DNA of 64,000 nt, from the NCBI RefSeq assembly GCF_032397745.1, contig NZ_CP135921.1, positions 2,480,001 to 2,544,000 of the forward strand, written 5' to 3'. Position numbers and translations under genes: made by a program. Shown here piece after piece: positions 1 to 10,139 of this stretch. Every line of letters begins with the position of its first letter. The first letter of the stretch is position 1. The notes under the pieces were generated by a model. The model did not search any database. It was not told the origin of the DNA and saw only the letters and a program-made list of their open reading frames with translations. This DNA is from Bradyrhizobium prioriisuperbiae. GTDB taxonomy: Bacteria > Pseudomonadota > Alphaproteobacteria > Rhizobiales > Xanthobacteraceae.

Positions 1-1
1 T

Positions 2-2032
<2,031 letters not shown>

Positions 2033-2076
2033 TGCATTGTGATCAGCCTCACTTCGAAGTGAGTGGCAGGTGAACC

Positions 2077-2106
2077 GAAGGCGGCCTATGAAAGGGCCGC
2101 CTTCTT
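2077..2106 (+). terminator. Intrinsic terminator of acnA
   Basis: A perfect 10-bp inverted repeat, GAAGGCGGCC and GGCCGCCTTC, encloses an 8-base loop about 45 bp after the acnA stop. The following T-tract is short (cttctta), so strength is uncertain, but position and stem stability fit a terminator. Confidence 0.7.
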
Positions 2107-2174
2107 ACTGAAGGTATTGGGACATTTCTGTCGGGACACATGTTGAGAGGGCGCCCGTTGCGCCACGAGACTGG

Positions 2175-2990
2175 ATGATCACAGCACTCTCGGGCCAAAA
2201 ACTGTTGCGATCGGACCCGGCGAGTTCGCGGTGGTCCGCGGTGCTCGGTGTGTGCTTTGCGGTCGGTCTGACCGGCAGCGCGGTGGCCGACCCGCGTGCG
2301 GTGGTGGAGCTGTTCACGTCGCAGGGATGCTCATCGTGCCCGGCCGCCGACAAGGTCCTCGGCGATCTCTCGAAGGATCCGTCGATCATCGCGCTCAGCC
2401 TGCCGATCGATTACTGGGATTATCTCGGCTGGAAGGACACGCTGGCCAGTTCGCGCTTCTCCGCGCGCCAGAAAGCCTATTCGCATATGCGCGGCGACCG
2501 CGAGGTCTACACGCCGCAAGTCGTGGTGAACGGCACGGTGCATGTGCTCGGCAGCGACCGCGCCGGCATCGAGGACGCTGCGATCCGCACCCAGGGCAAT
2601 GGCGAAGTGATGTCGGTGCCGGTGTCGATCAGGCAAGCCGACAAGCAGATCAACGTCTCGGTGTCCGCCGGCAACAGCGGACGCACCGATCACGGTGAAG
2701 TCTGGATTTGCGCGATCTCGAAGTCGGTGCCGATCCGGATCGGTCGCGGCGAAAATCGCGGCCGCGAAGTGACCTATTACAATGTCGTGCGCAACTGGCT
2801 GAAGGTCGGTGACTGGACCGGCAAGGCTGCCAGCTGGAGCGTGCCGCTGGAAAACGTCAAGAGTGACGGTGTCGATGCGGCGGTGGTTTATGTCCAGGAC
2901 GGCAGCCGTGAGAAGCCCGGTCCGATGCTCGGTGCCGCCTATACGTCGCTGGAGCCTGAGCCGGCGATGGTGAGCCAGGCGCGCCGCTGA
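2175..2990 (+). CDS. DUF1223 domain-containing exported protein (thioredoxin-like)
   Basis: 271 residues. A hydrophobic stretch at about residues 20-38 ending near Ala-Val-Ala looks like a signal peptide, suggesting periplasmic location. Directly after it comes VVELFTSQGCSSCPAADK, the thioredoxin-like CxxC motif of the DUF1223 family, which is widespread in Rhizobiales and has no established biochemical role. The first in-frame ATG (2175) gives the hydrophobic leader; a later start would lose it. The gene stands alone between the acnA terminator and a non-coding region. A redox or thiol-related function is inferred from the fold only. Confidence 0.85.
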   Translation: MITALSGQKLLRSDPASSRWSAVLGVCFAVGLTGSAVADPRAVVELFTSQGCSSCPAADKVLGDLSKDPSIIALSLPIDYWDYLGWKDTLASSRFSARQKAYSHMRGDREVYTPQVVVNGTVHVLGSDRAGIEDAAIRTQGNGEVMSVPVSIRQADKQINVSVSAGNSGRTDHGEVWICAISKSVPIRIGRGENRGREVTYYNVVRNWLKVGDWTGKAASWSVPLENVKSDGVDAAVVYVQDGSREKPGPMLGAAYTSLEPEPAMVSQARR

Positions 2991-3132
2991 CGTCAAATCG
3001 AGATGATTGCCTCGACCCAGGCCATGCTTGAGGTCCTGATGCCGCGTGAAGTCGCGGATCCCATATTCAGCAACAAACGTGCAGAGAATCAGAAACGGCT
3101 TCCCGATGGTGCCGCGTTTCAACCAGACCCTG

Positions 3133-3292
3133 AAAAAACAAAAGGCCCACGCGTGTGGGCCAAAAAATAAAAGGCCAGCTTTCGCCGGCCTTGAAGTGTG
3201 ATCTTTCGATCCTGCGTTATAGGCCCGGTCCCGACTGCCCCGGGGGGCTGGGGGCTGAGGAATCCGAGACCGAAGGAACCGGGCCAACGCAG
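3133..3292 (-). ncRNA. Putative structured small RNA with tandem intrinsic terminators
   Basis: Read on the minus strand, this gene-free stretch holds four successive hairpins. (1) A long closing stem: CTGCGTT-GGCCCGGT at 3292-3278 pairs with ACCGGGCC-(TAT)-AACGCAG at 3229-3212. (2) A GATC-GAAA-GATC hairpin at 3200-3211. (3) A 9-bp stem with a GAAA loop at 3171-3192, followed by TTTTATTTTTT. (4) GGCCCAC/GTGGGCC at 3144-3161, followed by TTTTGTTTTTT. The T-runs make sense only for minus-strand transcription, and no minus-strand gene lies upstream, so an independent small RNA is the simplest reading. I cannot assign an RNA family; 6S-like is possible but the stem-loop looks short for it. No convincing promoter was identified. 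Confidence 0.55.
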
Positions 3293-3564
3293 TGGAAACG
3301 TTATGAAGGCCCACGGCGGCATGGGCTTGACCGAAATTGGGCGGTTTCATGATTTCGCTAACATCGATGTGAGAGCCGTTTGATCCGATCTTAAGGCTTT
3401 GTTTTCGAAGCGTAGTTTTAGCGAGTGGTTCGGTGGCATGATTTTGCCGATGGTGTGTGAGGGAACACTTGCAGAGCGCCGCCGCCGGGTTGATCATGTC
3501 GGCTGGATGACAGGCGCGTCGGGACCTGCGACTGCAGGGGGCGCGCCGTGACAGGAGGCGCTGC

Positions 3565-3936
3565 ATGGATTTGATCTCGGGGGACACCGAGCCCGGCGAA
3601 AGCCGCGGGACGGAGCGCGTGACCGCTACCGTCCCGGTTCAAAGTCGGGTCACATTCAATCGTCTGGAACTGAATCGCATCCTCAATCTCTATGGGCGCA
3701 TGGTCGCCGAGGGTGAGTGGCGCGATTATGCGATCGACTTCCTGAAAGACCGCGCGGTGTTCTCGATTTTCCGCCGCGCGTCGGAAGTCCCGCTGTACCG
3801 AATCGAAAAGGATCCGAGGCTCGCGCGCAAGCAGGGTGCCTACAGCGTGGTGTCCGCGGGCGGACAGATCCTGCGCCGCGGCCATGACCTCCATCGGGTG
3901 CTGCTGGTGATCGACCGCAAGCTGTCGGTGGTGTGA
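3565..3936 (+). CDS. DUF2794 domain-containing protein
   Basis: 123 residues, soluble, with no signal peptide or membrane segment. The body from about residue 28 (VTFNRLELNRILNLYGRMV) through the GEWRDYAIDFL segment to a C-terminal ...VLLVIDRKLSVV strand matches the DUF2794 family, which is near-universal in Rhizobiales and has unknown function. The ATG at 3565 is preceded by a GACAGGAGG-type ribosome site. It converges on the minus-strand acetyltransferase, with only 13 bp between the stops. The family's conservation suggests a housekeeping role, which is inference. Confidence 0.85.
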   Translation: MDLISGDTEPGESRGTERVTATVPVQSRVTFNRLELNRILNLYGRMVAEGEWRDYAIDFLKDRAVFSIFRRASEVPLYRIEKDPRLARKQGAYSVVSAGGQILRRGHDLHRVLLVIDRKLSVV

Positions 3937-3949
3937 CGCTGCAAGATGG

Positions 3950-4474
3950 TCAGGGCGTCGTCGTGCTGCCTGGCCCGAGTTCGCGCTGCATCATCACGGT
4001 GTCGAGCCAGCGGCCGAACTTGAAGCCGACATTGCGGTGGGTGCCGATCATCTCGAAGCCTGCGCGGGTATGCACGCCGATCGAGCCGGCATTGGCCGAA
4101 TCGCCGATCACGGCAATCATCTGGCGATAGCCCCGTGCTTCAGACTCGTCGATCAGCGCGTTGAGCAGTTTTAGCCCGATGCCTTTGCGTTGTGCCTCCG
4201 GCGGCAGATACACCGAGTTCTCGACCGTGAAACGATAGGCCGGCCGCGGCCGGTAGGGTCCGGCATAGGCATATCCGGCCACGTGGCCATCGATGACTGC
4301 GACGAGATAGGGAAATCCCGCACCGCTCAGGTTGTCGAACCGCGCCGTCATCTCGGCCAGGGTCGGCGGCTCCAGCTCGAAGGTCGCGGTGCCGGTGCGG
4401 ACCGCATGATCGTAGATCGGGGTGATGGCGGTGAGGTCGGCCGCAGTTGCGGCCCGGATCAGGATGTCGGACAT
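3950..4474 (-). CDS. GNAT N-acetyltransferase, phosphinothricin/methionine-sulfoximine acetyltransferase type
   Basis: 174 residues, the usual length for the Pat/Bar/MnaT branch of the GNAT superfamily, which transfers acetyl from acetyl-CoA to the amino group of phosphinothricin, methionine sulfoximine or related amino acids. Visible family marks are IRAATAADLTAITPIYDHAV at the N-terminus, the RPRPAYRFTVENSVYL segment, and the acetyl-CoA loop RKGIGLKLLNALI. A C-terminal GFKFGRWLDTVMMQ follows, typical of this branch. It lies downstream of the Bax-inhibitor gene on the same strand, but a terminator separates them, so it probably has its own promoter. The physiological substrate is not determined. 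Confidence 0.88.
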   Translation of the reverse strand: MSDILIRAATAADLTAITPIYDHAVRTGTATFELEPPTLAEMTARFDNLSGAGFPYLVAVIDGHVAGYAYAGPYRPRPAYRFTVENSVYLPPEAQRKGIGLKLLNALIDESEARGYRQMIAVIGDSANAGSIGVHTRAGFEMIGTHRNVGFKFGRWLDTVMMQRELGPGSTTTP

Positions 4475-4501
4475 GGAGCGCAGTCTTAATCGCGGCCCGC
4501 C

Positions 4502-4533
4502 AAAAGAAAAGCCCCGGCGGTGAGGCCGGGGCT
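4502..4533 (-). terminator. Intrinsic terminator of the Bax-inhibitor gene
   Basis: AGCCCCGGC and GCCGGGGCT form a 9-bp stem with a 6-base loop. On the minus strand it is followed by TTTTCTTTTGG. It lies 27 bp beyond the stop of the minus-strand membrane-protein gene and before the acetyltransferase start. Confidence 0.85.
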
Positions 4534-4559
4534 TGATGACTTTCGACTGTACCCAGGGG

Positions 4560-5351
4560 TCAGTCGCGCTGTCCGAGCAGCTGCAGCAGCAGCGTGAACA
4601 GGTTGATGAAGTTCAGGTAGAGCGACAGCGCACCGGTGATGGCTGCACGCTCCGCCACGTCTCCACCCGCGCTGGCGTAGCCGTAGACGTATTCGTTCTT
4701 CAGCCGCTGGGTATCCCAGGCGGTGAGGCCCGCGAACACCAGGACGCCGACCACCGACACGATGAACTGCAGCATCGAGGAGGCGACGAAGATGTTCACG
4801 ATGCTCGCGATGATGATGCCGAACAGGCCCATCAGCAGGAACGAGCCCATCCCGGTCATGTCACGCTTGGTGGTGTAGCCATAGAGGCTCAGCGCACCGA
4901 ACGAAGCCGCGGTGATGAAGAACACCCGCACGATCGAGGTGTGGGTGTACACCAGGAAGATCGACGACAGCGAGATGCCCATCAGGGCCGAGAAGGCCCA
5001 GAACAGCATTTGCGCGGTGGCCGGCTTCAGCCGCTGGATGCCGAAGGAGATGACGAACACCATCACCAGGGGCGCCAGCATGAACAGCCACTTCAGCGGG
5101 CTGGCGAACATCGCGTAGCCGAACGACGTCAGGTAGGTGTTGCCGATCTTGCCGACGGCACCACTCGCATCGCTGGTTACGGCGCCCATATACACGCCGA
5201 GCGCGGCGAGACCAGTGATGGCCAGGCCGATCGTCATGTAGTTGTAGATCTTCAACATGTATGCGCGCAGACCGGCGTCGACGGTCGCGGCATCAACACG
5301 CCCGGCGGCCCGGCCGAACGGAGAAGCATAGTTACGGTCCAAGTCCGACAT
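4560..5351 (-). CDS. ybhL: Bax inhibitor-1/YccA family integral membrane protein
   Basis: 263 residues with about seven hydrophobic segments starting near residue 35 (IYNYMTIGLAITGLAALGVYMGAV). The family marks GIQRLKPATAQMLFWAFSAL, the ITGALSLYLNFINLF tail segment and a terminal Leu-rich stretch are present. Bacterial members (YbhL, YccA, YetJ) are inner-membrane proteins; some conduct Ca2+ or modulate FtsH, but the function in Rhizobiales is unknown. The start ATG at 5351 follows an AACGAGGTTTCGACC leader. The upstream region resembles the ybhL leader RNA described in Rhizobiales, and a terminator lies just downstream, so this is a single-gene unit. Confidence 0.92.
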   Translation of the reverse strand: MSDLDRNYASPFGRAAGRVDAATVDAGLRAYMLKIYNYMTIGLAITGLAALGVYMGAVTSDASGAVGKIGNTYLTSFGYAMFASPLKWLFMLAPLVMVFVISFGIQRLKPATAQMLFWAFSALMGISLSSIFLVYTHTSIVRVFFITAASFGALSLYGYTTKRDMTGMGSFLLMGLFGIIIASIVNIFVASSMLQFIVSVVGVLVFAGLTAWDTQRLKNEYVYGYASAGGDVAERAAITGALSLYLNFINLFTLLLQLLGQRD

Positions 5352-5440
5352 GGTCGAAACCTCGTTGTTGTCCGGCGCTCACGAAGGGAAGGGCAGCCGG
5401 GGCGAATGTATCCCAGATATCCGGGCCCAATGACACTAAA
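5352..5440 (-). promoter_or_regulatory. Candidate ybhL leader RNA
   Basis: The ~90 bases before the Bax-inhibitor start contain, on the minus strand, CCCGGATATCTGGG, then GCCCCGGCTGCC ... GAGCGCCGG (CCGGC pairs with GCCGG), then ACAACAACGAGG just before the ATG. A conserved structured leader upstream of ybhL genes is a known Rhizobiales RNA motif of unknown ligand. Gene context and the GC hairpin next to the ribosome site support the match; covariance was not tested. Confidence 0.5.
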
Positions 5441-5445
5441 TTTGC

Positions 5446-5754
5446 GTTAAGCATTCAGGTCGTCGGGTGGGCATCTGTCCCAGAGGATATGTGGGAAAGT
5501 AACACATTCGCTGCAACCTTCCACGCGCGGCTGAATGTCGCGAACCCCCCGAAAAGCCTGCAAAAACCCCTCTCGGCCTGCTTCAAATTGTCATCATTGC
5601 GGCGCGGGTCTCGCATGCCGGATCGCGGTACCTGCCGGCTGCTGATGGCGCTTCCCAATCCGGCCGATCTCCTGAACACTCGGGTCCGACGCCGGCGGCT
5701 GCAAATGTTCTGCGGACCGCCGCAACAACAAGCCTGTTGAGGGAGGAGTTTGTC
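5446..5754. other. Divergent intergenic region, no gene seen
   Basis: The stretch between the ybhL leader and the exported hydrolase. Open frames here are short and lack ribosome sites. It must contain both divergent promoters, but no clear -35/-10 pair could be picked. No repeat or terminator was noticed. Confidence 0.5.
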
Positions 5755-6801
5755 GTGCCGAAGATCCATCGTTTCGCTCTTGTGGCTGCGTTTGCCGTCA
5801 CGCTTTTGACCGGCACGGCGGGGGCCGAGGAGCCGATCTCGTTGCGGGCGATGGGCTCGTTTCATGTCGGCGGGCGGCTGGTCGAATTGACCGGCAAGCC
5901 GGTAAAGGAGATGGCGCTGACGCCGGGCGGGGTGCCGGCAAAGTTCGATCCCAATGGCACCTACCAGGTCGAACAGATGTACGTGCAGTATTTCCTGCCG
6001 GCCCAGGAGACAGGTGCCTATCCCATCCTGTTCTGGCATGGCGGCGGCATGACCGGTGTCAACTACGAAACCACCCCGGACGGCCGCGAAGGCTGGCTGA
6101 ACCTGTTCCTGCGCAAGGGCTGGAGCATCTATGTGTCCGATGCGGTGGAGCGGGGACGCGCGGGGTGGGCGCAATATCCGGATATCTTCAAGAGCGAGCC
6201 GCTGTTCCTCACCACCAGCAATCCGTTCTCGCGGTTCCGCATCGGCGACGGTCCCGACAGCTATGATCCCGATCCGGCAAAACGCAAGCTGCTGCCGGGC
6301 AGCCAGTTTCCCAACGACGGCTATGAGAACTTTACCAAGCAGATCGTTCCGCGCTGGACCACCACCGATGACGCGACGCTCGCGGCCTATCTCGCCGAGA
6401 TCGACAAGGTGTGCCCGTGCATCATCCTGTTCCACAGCCAGGCCGGCCAGTTCGGTTTCAAGGCGGCCCAGGCGCGGCCGGACAAGGTCAAGGGCCTGAT
6501 CGCGATCGAGCCCGCAGGTATCGGCGATCCGGCACAAGCCGAACGGCTCAAGGCGATCCCGACTTTGATGGTCTACGGCGACTTCATCGCGCAGGATTCG
6601 CGCTGGCCGAAAATCCGCGCCACCGGCGTCGCTTTCGGCGACAACATCCGCAAGGCGGGTGGGCACGTCGACGTGGTGGACCTGCCCGCCATCGGCATCA
6701 AGGGCAACTCGCACATGATGATGATGGACAAGAACAACGCCGAGGTCGCCGGCGTGATTCAGAAGTGGCTCGGCGACAACGGCTTCGCGAAGAAGCCGTA
6801 A
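5755..6801 (+). CDS. Exported alpha/beta hydrolase (esterase-like)
   Basis: About 348 residues. The GTG at 5755 is chosen because GGGAGGAG lies 6 bp upstream and overlaps the alternative TTG start at 5737. A Lys-Ile-His-Arg n-region and a hydrophobic core ending TGTAGA-EE form a signal peptide. Later LFWHGGGMTG resembles the oxyanion region, and FHSQAGQFG is the nucleophile elbow (Ser in a Ser-x-Ala-Gly variant of GxSxG). GNSHMMMMD near the C-terminus supplies the likely catalytic His. This fits secreted alpha/beta hydrolases common in Bradyrhizobium, whose substrates are unknown. It converges with the ABC permease, 3 bp apart. Confidence 0.82.
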   Translation: MPKIHRFALVAAFAVTLLTGTAGAEEPISLRAMGSFHVGGRLVELTGKPVKEMALTPGGVPAKFDPNGTYQVEQMYVQYFLPAQETGAYPILFWHGGGMTGVNYETTPDGREGWLNLFLRKGWSIYVSDAVERGRAGWAQYPDIFKSEPLFLTTSNPFSRFRIGDGPDSYDPDPAKRKLLPGSQFPNDGYENFTKQIVPRWTTTDDATLAAYLAEIDKVCPCIILFHSQAGQFGFKAAQARPDKVKGLIAIEPAGIGDPAQAERLKAIPTLMVYGDFIAQDSRWPKIRATGVAFGDNIRKAGGHVDVVDLPAIGIKGNSHMMMMDKNNAEVAGVIQKWLGDNGFAKKP

Positions 6802-6804
6802 GCG

Positions 6805-9393
6805 TCACAGATTGCGCAACACCGGCGCGGGCTTTTGGTTGAGTGCAGCCAGCGTGCCGATCAGGCCGAGGCCCACGGTCACCACCAGCGCCCCCAGCAC
6901 CACCGTGGCTGCGCTCTGCGCCTGCCAGATGAAGCTCAGGGTCATCAGCCGGGTGACGATCATCCAGGCGGCGAACGAGCCGGCAATGATCCCGAACACC
7001 GCGGTGGCAAGCCCGATCATCAGATATTCCAGCGCATAGGCCCCGATCAGGCGGGCGCGGGTGGCGCCCAGCGTCTTCAGGATCACGGCGTCATAGACCC
7101 GATGCCGGTGGCCTGCGGCGAGCGCGCCGCCCAGCACCAGCACCGCTGCGATCAGCGTCACGCTACTGGCGCCGCGGATCGCCAGCGCCAGGTTCTCGAC
7201 CACGGTCCCGACCGTGCGCAGCGCGTCGCGCACCCGCACGCTGGTCACCATCGGATATTGGCTGGCGACCGCCTTGATGATGGTGGCGTCGCCTTGCGCG
7301 CTCGGATGCGGCTCCGACAGCGTGGCGAGATGGGTGTGCGGGGCGCCGGCGAACGTCTTCGGCGAGAACACCAGCACGAAATTGATGCCGAGGCTCTGCC
7401 AGTCGACCGTGCGCAGGTTGCTGACGGTGGCGGTGATGTCGCGCCCTAGCACATTGACGGTCACGCTGTCGCCGACCTTCAGGCCGAGGCCGTCTGCGAT
7501 CTTCTTTTCCAGCGATACCAGCGGTGGCCCCTTGTAGTCGGGATCCCACCACGTGCCTTCGACGACCTTGGAGCCCCGCGGGATGTCGTTGGTGTAAGTC
7601 AGGCCGCGGTCGCTCTGCAGCACCCATTCGGTCTTGCTGTCAGGCTTCAGGTTCTCCGCCTTGACGCCGTTGGCGGCGGTGATGCGTCCGCGCAGCATCG
7701 GCACCCGCTCCACATGGGCGCCGGGCGCCAGCGTCTGCAGGAATTCGCCAAAACTGTCGGCCTTGGTCGCGGGGATGTCGACAAAGAAAAACGAGGGGGC
7801 ATGCTCCGGCAAAGCCGCCAGGAATTGCCGGCGCAGATTGCCGTCGATCTGCGAAATCGTCACCAGCACCGTGAGGCCGAGGCCCAGCGACAGCACCACC
7901 GACGGCGTCAGCGCGCCCGGCCGATGGATGTTGCCGATCGCCAGCCGCAGCATGGTCGAGCGCGCGCGCGGCAAGTGGCGTGCGATCCGCATCACGCCGG
8001 CTGCGACCAGCCGCAGCAGTCCGAACACCACAACCGAGGACGCCACGAACACCGCGGCAACCAGCTTGTCGTAGGCAAGCCCGATCACCACCGCGATCAG
8101 CAGTGCGATCACCGCGGCCATCAGCGCGAGATAGCGCGGGCGCGGCCAATGCCCGCTGCTGCCGATGGTATCGCGAAACAACCGTGCCACCGGCACGTCA
8201 TGGACGCGGGCGAGCGGCCACAGCCCGAAGGCCAGCGCCGTCAGCAGGCCGTAGAGCAGCGAGAGCGCGAGTTCGCCCACGTGCAACGCCGGATCGATCG
8301 GCAGCGGCAGCAGCTTGCCGAACACATTGGCGATGATGAAGGGCAGCGCCCCGCCGATCACCAGCCCGATCAGCGAGCCGATCGTCGCCAGCACCACCAC
8401 CTGCATCAGGTAGATCATGAAGACTTCGCGGCCGGTGGCGCCCAGCGACTTCAGGGTCGCGATCGAATCGCGGCGGCGGTCGATATGGCTCTTGACGGCG
8501 TTGGCGACACCAACGCCGCCGACCAAAAGCGCGGCAAGGCCGACCAGGGTCAGGAACTGGGTGAAACGGTCGATCGAGCGCTCGAGCTGCGGCGAGGCAT
8601 TGCCGCGCGAGCGGATTTCCCAGCCGGCTTCCGGCAGCGCGGCGCGGGCCTCGGTGGCCAGCGCGTCGGTGGCGCGCTCGTCACTGGCCGCATCGGGCAA
8701 TTTGAGCCGATAAGTCCAGCGCACCAGCGAACCTGGTTGCAGCAGGCCGGTGGCGCGCAGGGCGTCGACGCTGATCAGGAAGCGCGGCCCGAAACCGACA
8801 CCGCCGGCGAGCTTGTCCGGCTCGGCATCGATCACGCTGCGGATGACGAAGCTGGCGCCTGCGATGGTGACGCGGTCGCCGAGCTTCAGGTCCAGCCGCG
8901 CCAGCAGTGCGGGATCGGCGGCGGCGCCGTAGGCGTCGTCGCGCTGCGCCAGCAGGTCCGGGGTTGGCATCGCCGGCGCCAGCGTGACGCTGCCGAGCAT
9001 GGGATAATTGTTGTCGACGGCCTTGACCTCGACCAGCGCGAACTCGCCGCTTTGCGCCTTCACCATGCCGCGCAGCGTGGCTGCGACCGACACCTGGCCG
9101 CGGGTTTCGAGAAACGCGCGCTCTTGCGGCGTGGCCTCGCGCTGGATCAGCGAAAAAGCGGCGTCGCCGCCAAGCAGCGTCCGCCCTTCACGCGTCAGGC
9201 CGTCATGCAGGCTGGCCGCCACCGAGCCGACGCCGGCGATCGCCAGCACGCCGAGAGCGATGCAGGCGATGAAGACGTAAAAGCCGTTCAGCCCGCCGCG
9301 CAGCTCGCGAAATGCATAACGCAGGGCCAGCGAACCAATCCACGGACGGGGATGAGACGGGGCAGGGGCCGTGCCGTCGAGAGCGATCGTCAT
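6805..9393 (-). CDS. ybbP: ABC transporter permease, YbbP/FtsX-type
   Basis: 862 residues. One N-terminal membrane helix (GFYVFIACIALGVLAIAGVG) is followed by a large periplasmic domain. Then come two FtsX-like membrane blocks of three to four helices each (VGLAALLVGGVGVANAV...; a terminal set including VTLIAAVLVLGGALAAG and the ALNQKPAPVLRNL end). This is the architecture of YbbP, the membrane partner of YbbA in the SGNH-esterase-linked exporter YbbAP-TesA. The start ATG overlaps the YbbA stop by 4 bp (9390-9393), indicating translational coupling. The exported substrate is unknown; a role in envelope or hydrophobic-compound export is proposed for the family. Confidence 0.92.
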   Translation of the reverse strand: MTIALDGTAPAPSHPRPWIGSLALRYAFRELRGGLNGFYVFIACIALGVLAIAGVGSVAASLHDGLTREGRTLLGGDAAFSLIQREATPQERAFLETRGQVSVAATLRGMVKAQSGEFALVEVKAVDNNYPMLGSVTLAPAMPTPDLLAQRDDAYGAAADPALLARLDLKLGDRVTIAGASFVIRSVIDAEPDKLAGGVGFGPRFLISVDALRATGLLQPGSLVRWTYRLKLPDAASDERATDALATEARAALPEAGWEIRSRGNASPQLERSIDRFTQFLTLVGLAALLVGGVGVANAVKSHIDRRRDSIATLKSLGATGREVFMIYLMQVVVLATIGSLIGLVIGGALPFIIANVFGKLLPLPIDPALHVGELALSLLYGLLTALAFGLWPLARVHDVPVARLFRDTIGSSGHWPRPRYLALMAAVIALLIAVVIGLAYDKLVAAVFVASSVVVFGLLRLVAAGVMRIARHLPRARSTMLRLAIGNIHRPGALTPSVVLSLGLGLTVLVTISQIDGNLRRQFLAALPEHAPSFFFVDIPATKADSFGEFLQTLAPGAHVERVPMLRGRITAANGVKAENLKPDSKTEWVLQSDRGLTYTNDIPRGSKVVEGTWWDPDYKGPPLVSLEKKIADGLGLKVGDSVTVNVLGRDITATVSNLRTVDWQSLGINFVLVFSPKTFAGAPHTHLATLSEPHPSAQGDATIIKAVASQYPMVTSVRVRDALRTVGTVVENLALAIRGASSVTLIAAVLVLGGALAAGHRHRVYDAVILKTLGATRARLIGAYALEYLMIGLATAVFGIIAGSFAAWMIVTRLMTLSFIWQAQSAATVVLGALVVTVGLGLIGTLAALNQKPAPVLRNL

Positions 9394-10139
9394 GTCGCTG
9401 ACGCCGTCTCGACCCAGTGGCGGCTGGTGGCCGGACCGTCGATATGTCCCGAGCGCAGCCGCACCACGCGGTCACAGCGTCGCGCCAGCGTGCCGTCGTG
9501 GGTGACCAGCACCAGTGTCATGCCGCGCTCGCGGTGCTTGGCGAACAGCATGTCGACGATCTGCTTGCCGGTGGCTTCATCGAGATTGCCGGTCGGCTCG
9601 TCGGCGACCAGGATCGCGGGATCGGGCGCCAGTGCCCGCGCCAAAGCGACGCGCTGCTGTTCGCCGCCGGAGAGCTGCGAGGGATAATGATGCAGCCGTT
9701 CGCCGAGGCCGACCGCGGTGAGTTCGCGCGCCGCGCGTCCCTCGGCGTCGGGGTGGCCGGCCAATTCCAGCGGGACCGCGACGTTCTCCAGTGCGGTCAT
9801 GGTGGGAATCAGATGAAACGACTGGAACACGATGCCGATATGGCGGCCGCGGAACCGGGCCAGGTCGTCCTCGCCCAAGCCATTGAAAGACGCGCCGTTC
9901 ACCACCACTTCGCCATCATCGGGACGCTCCAATCCCGCCATGACCATCAGCAGCGTGGACTTGCCGGAGCCTGACGCACCGATCAGGCCGACCGCCTCGC
10001 CGGCGCCGACCCGCAAGCTGACATCCTTGAGGATGTGCACGCGCGCCGCGCCCTGGCCGAGGGAGAGGTTGACGTTGGAGATGACAATTGGGTCCGGAGA
10101 TGATCCGGCCAGCGACGAGGGCTCGATGAGACTGTCCAT
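9390..10139 (-). CDS. ybbA: ABC transporter ATP-binding protein, YbbA-type
   Basis: 249 residues from the ATG at 10139. Contains Walker A GASGSGKST, Q-loop FQSFHLIPTMTALENV, signature LSGGEQQRVALARAL, Walker B ILVADEPTGNLD and the H-loop VTHD. It belongs to the MacB/LolD/YbbA group of ATPases that pair with FtsX-type permeases, here the next gene. The frame extends upstream to 10280, but that extension runs antisense through the divergent esterase signal region and is not family-like. The chosen start codon overlaps the candidate ATG of the divergent esterase in the tetranucleotide CATG. Confidence 0.92.
   Translation of the reverse strand: MDSLIEPSSLAGSSPDPIVISNVNLSLGQGAARVHILKDVSLRVGAGEAVGLIGASGSGKSTLLMVMAGLERPDDGEVVVNGASFNGLGEDDLARFRGRHIGIVFQSFHLIPTMTALENVAVPLELAGHPDAEGRAARELTAVGLGERLHHYPSQLSGGEQQRVALARALAPDPAILVADEPTGNLDEATGKQIVDMLFAKHRERGMTLVLVTHDGTLARRCDRVVRLRSGHIDGPATSRHWVETASAT

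Noticed and set aside
3144..3161. Terminator for the plus-strand DUF1223 gene
   Set aside because: On the plus strand the stem is followed by an A-run, not T, so it can only terminate minus-strand transcripts.
7714..9687. 657-codon open frame on the plus strand
   Set aside because: Antisense to ybbP and ybbA; Arg/Gln-rich with no domain.
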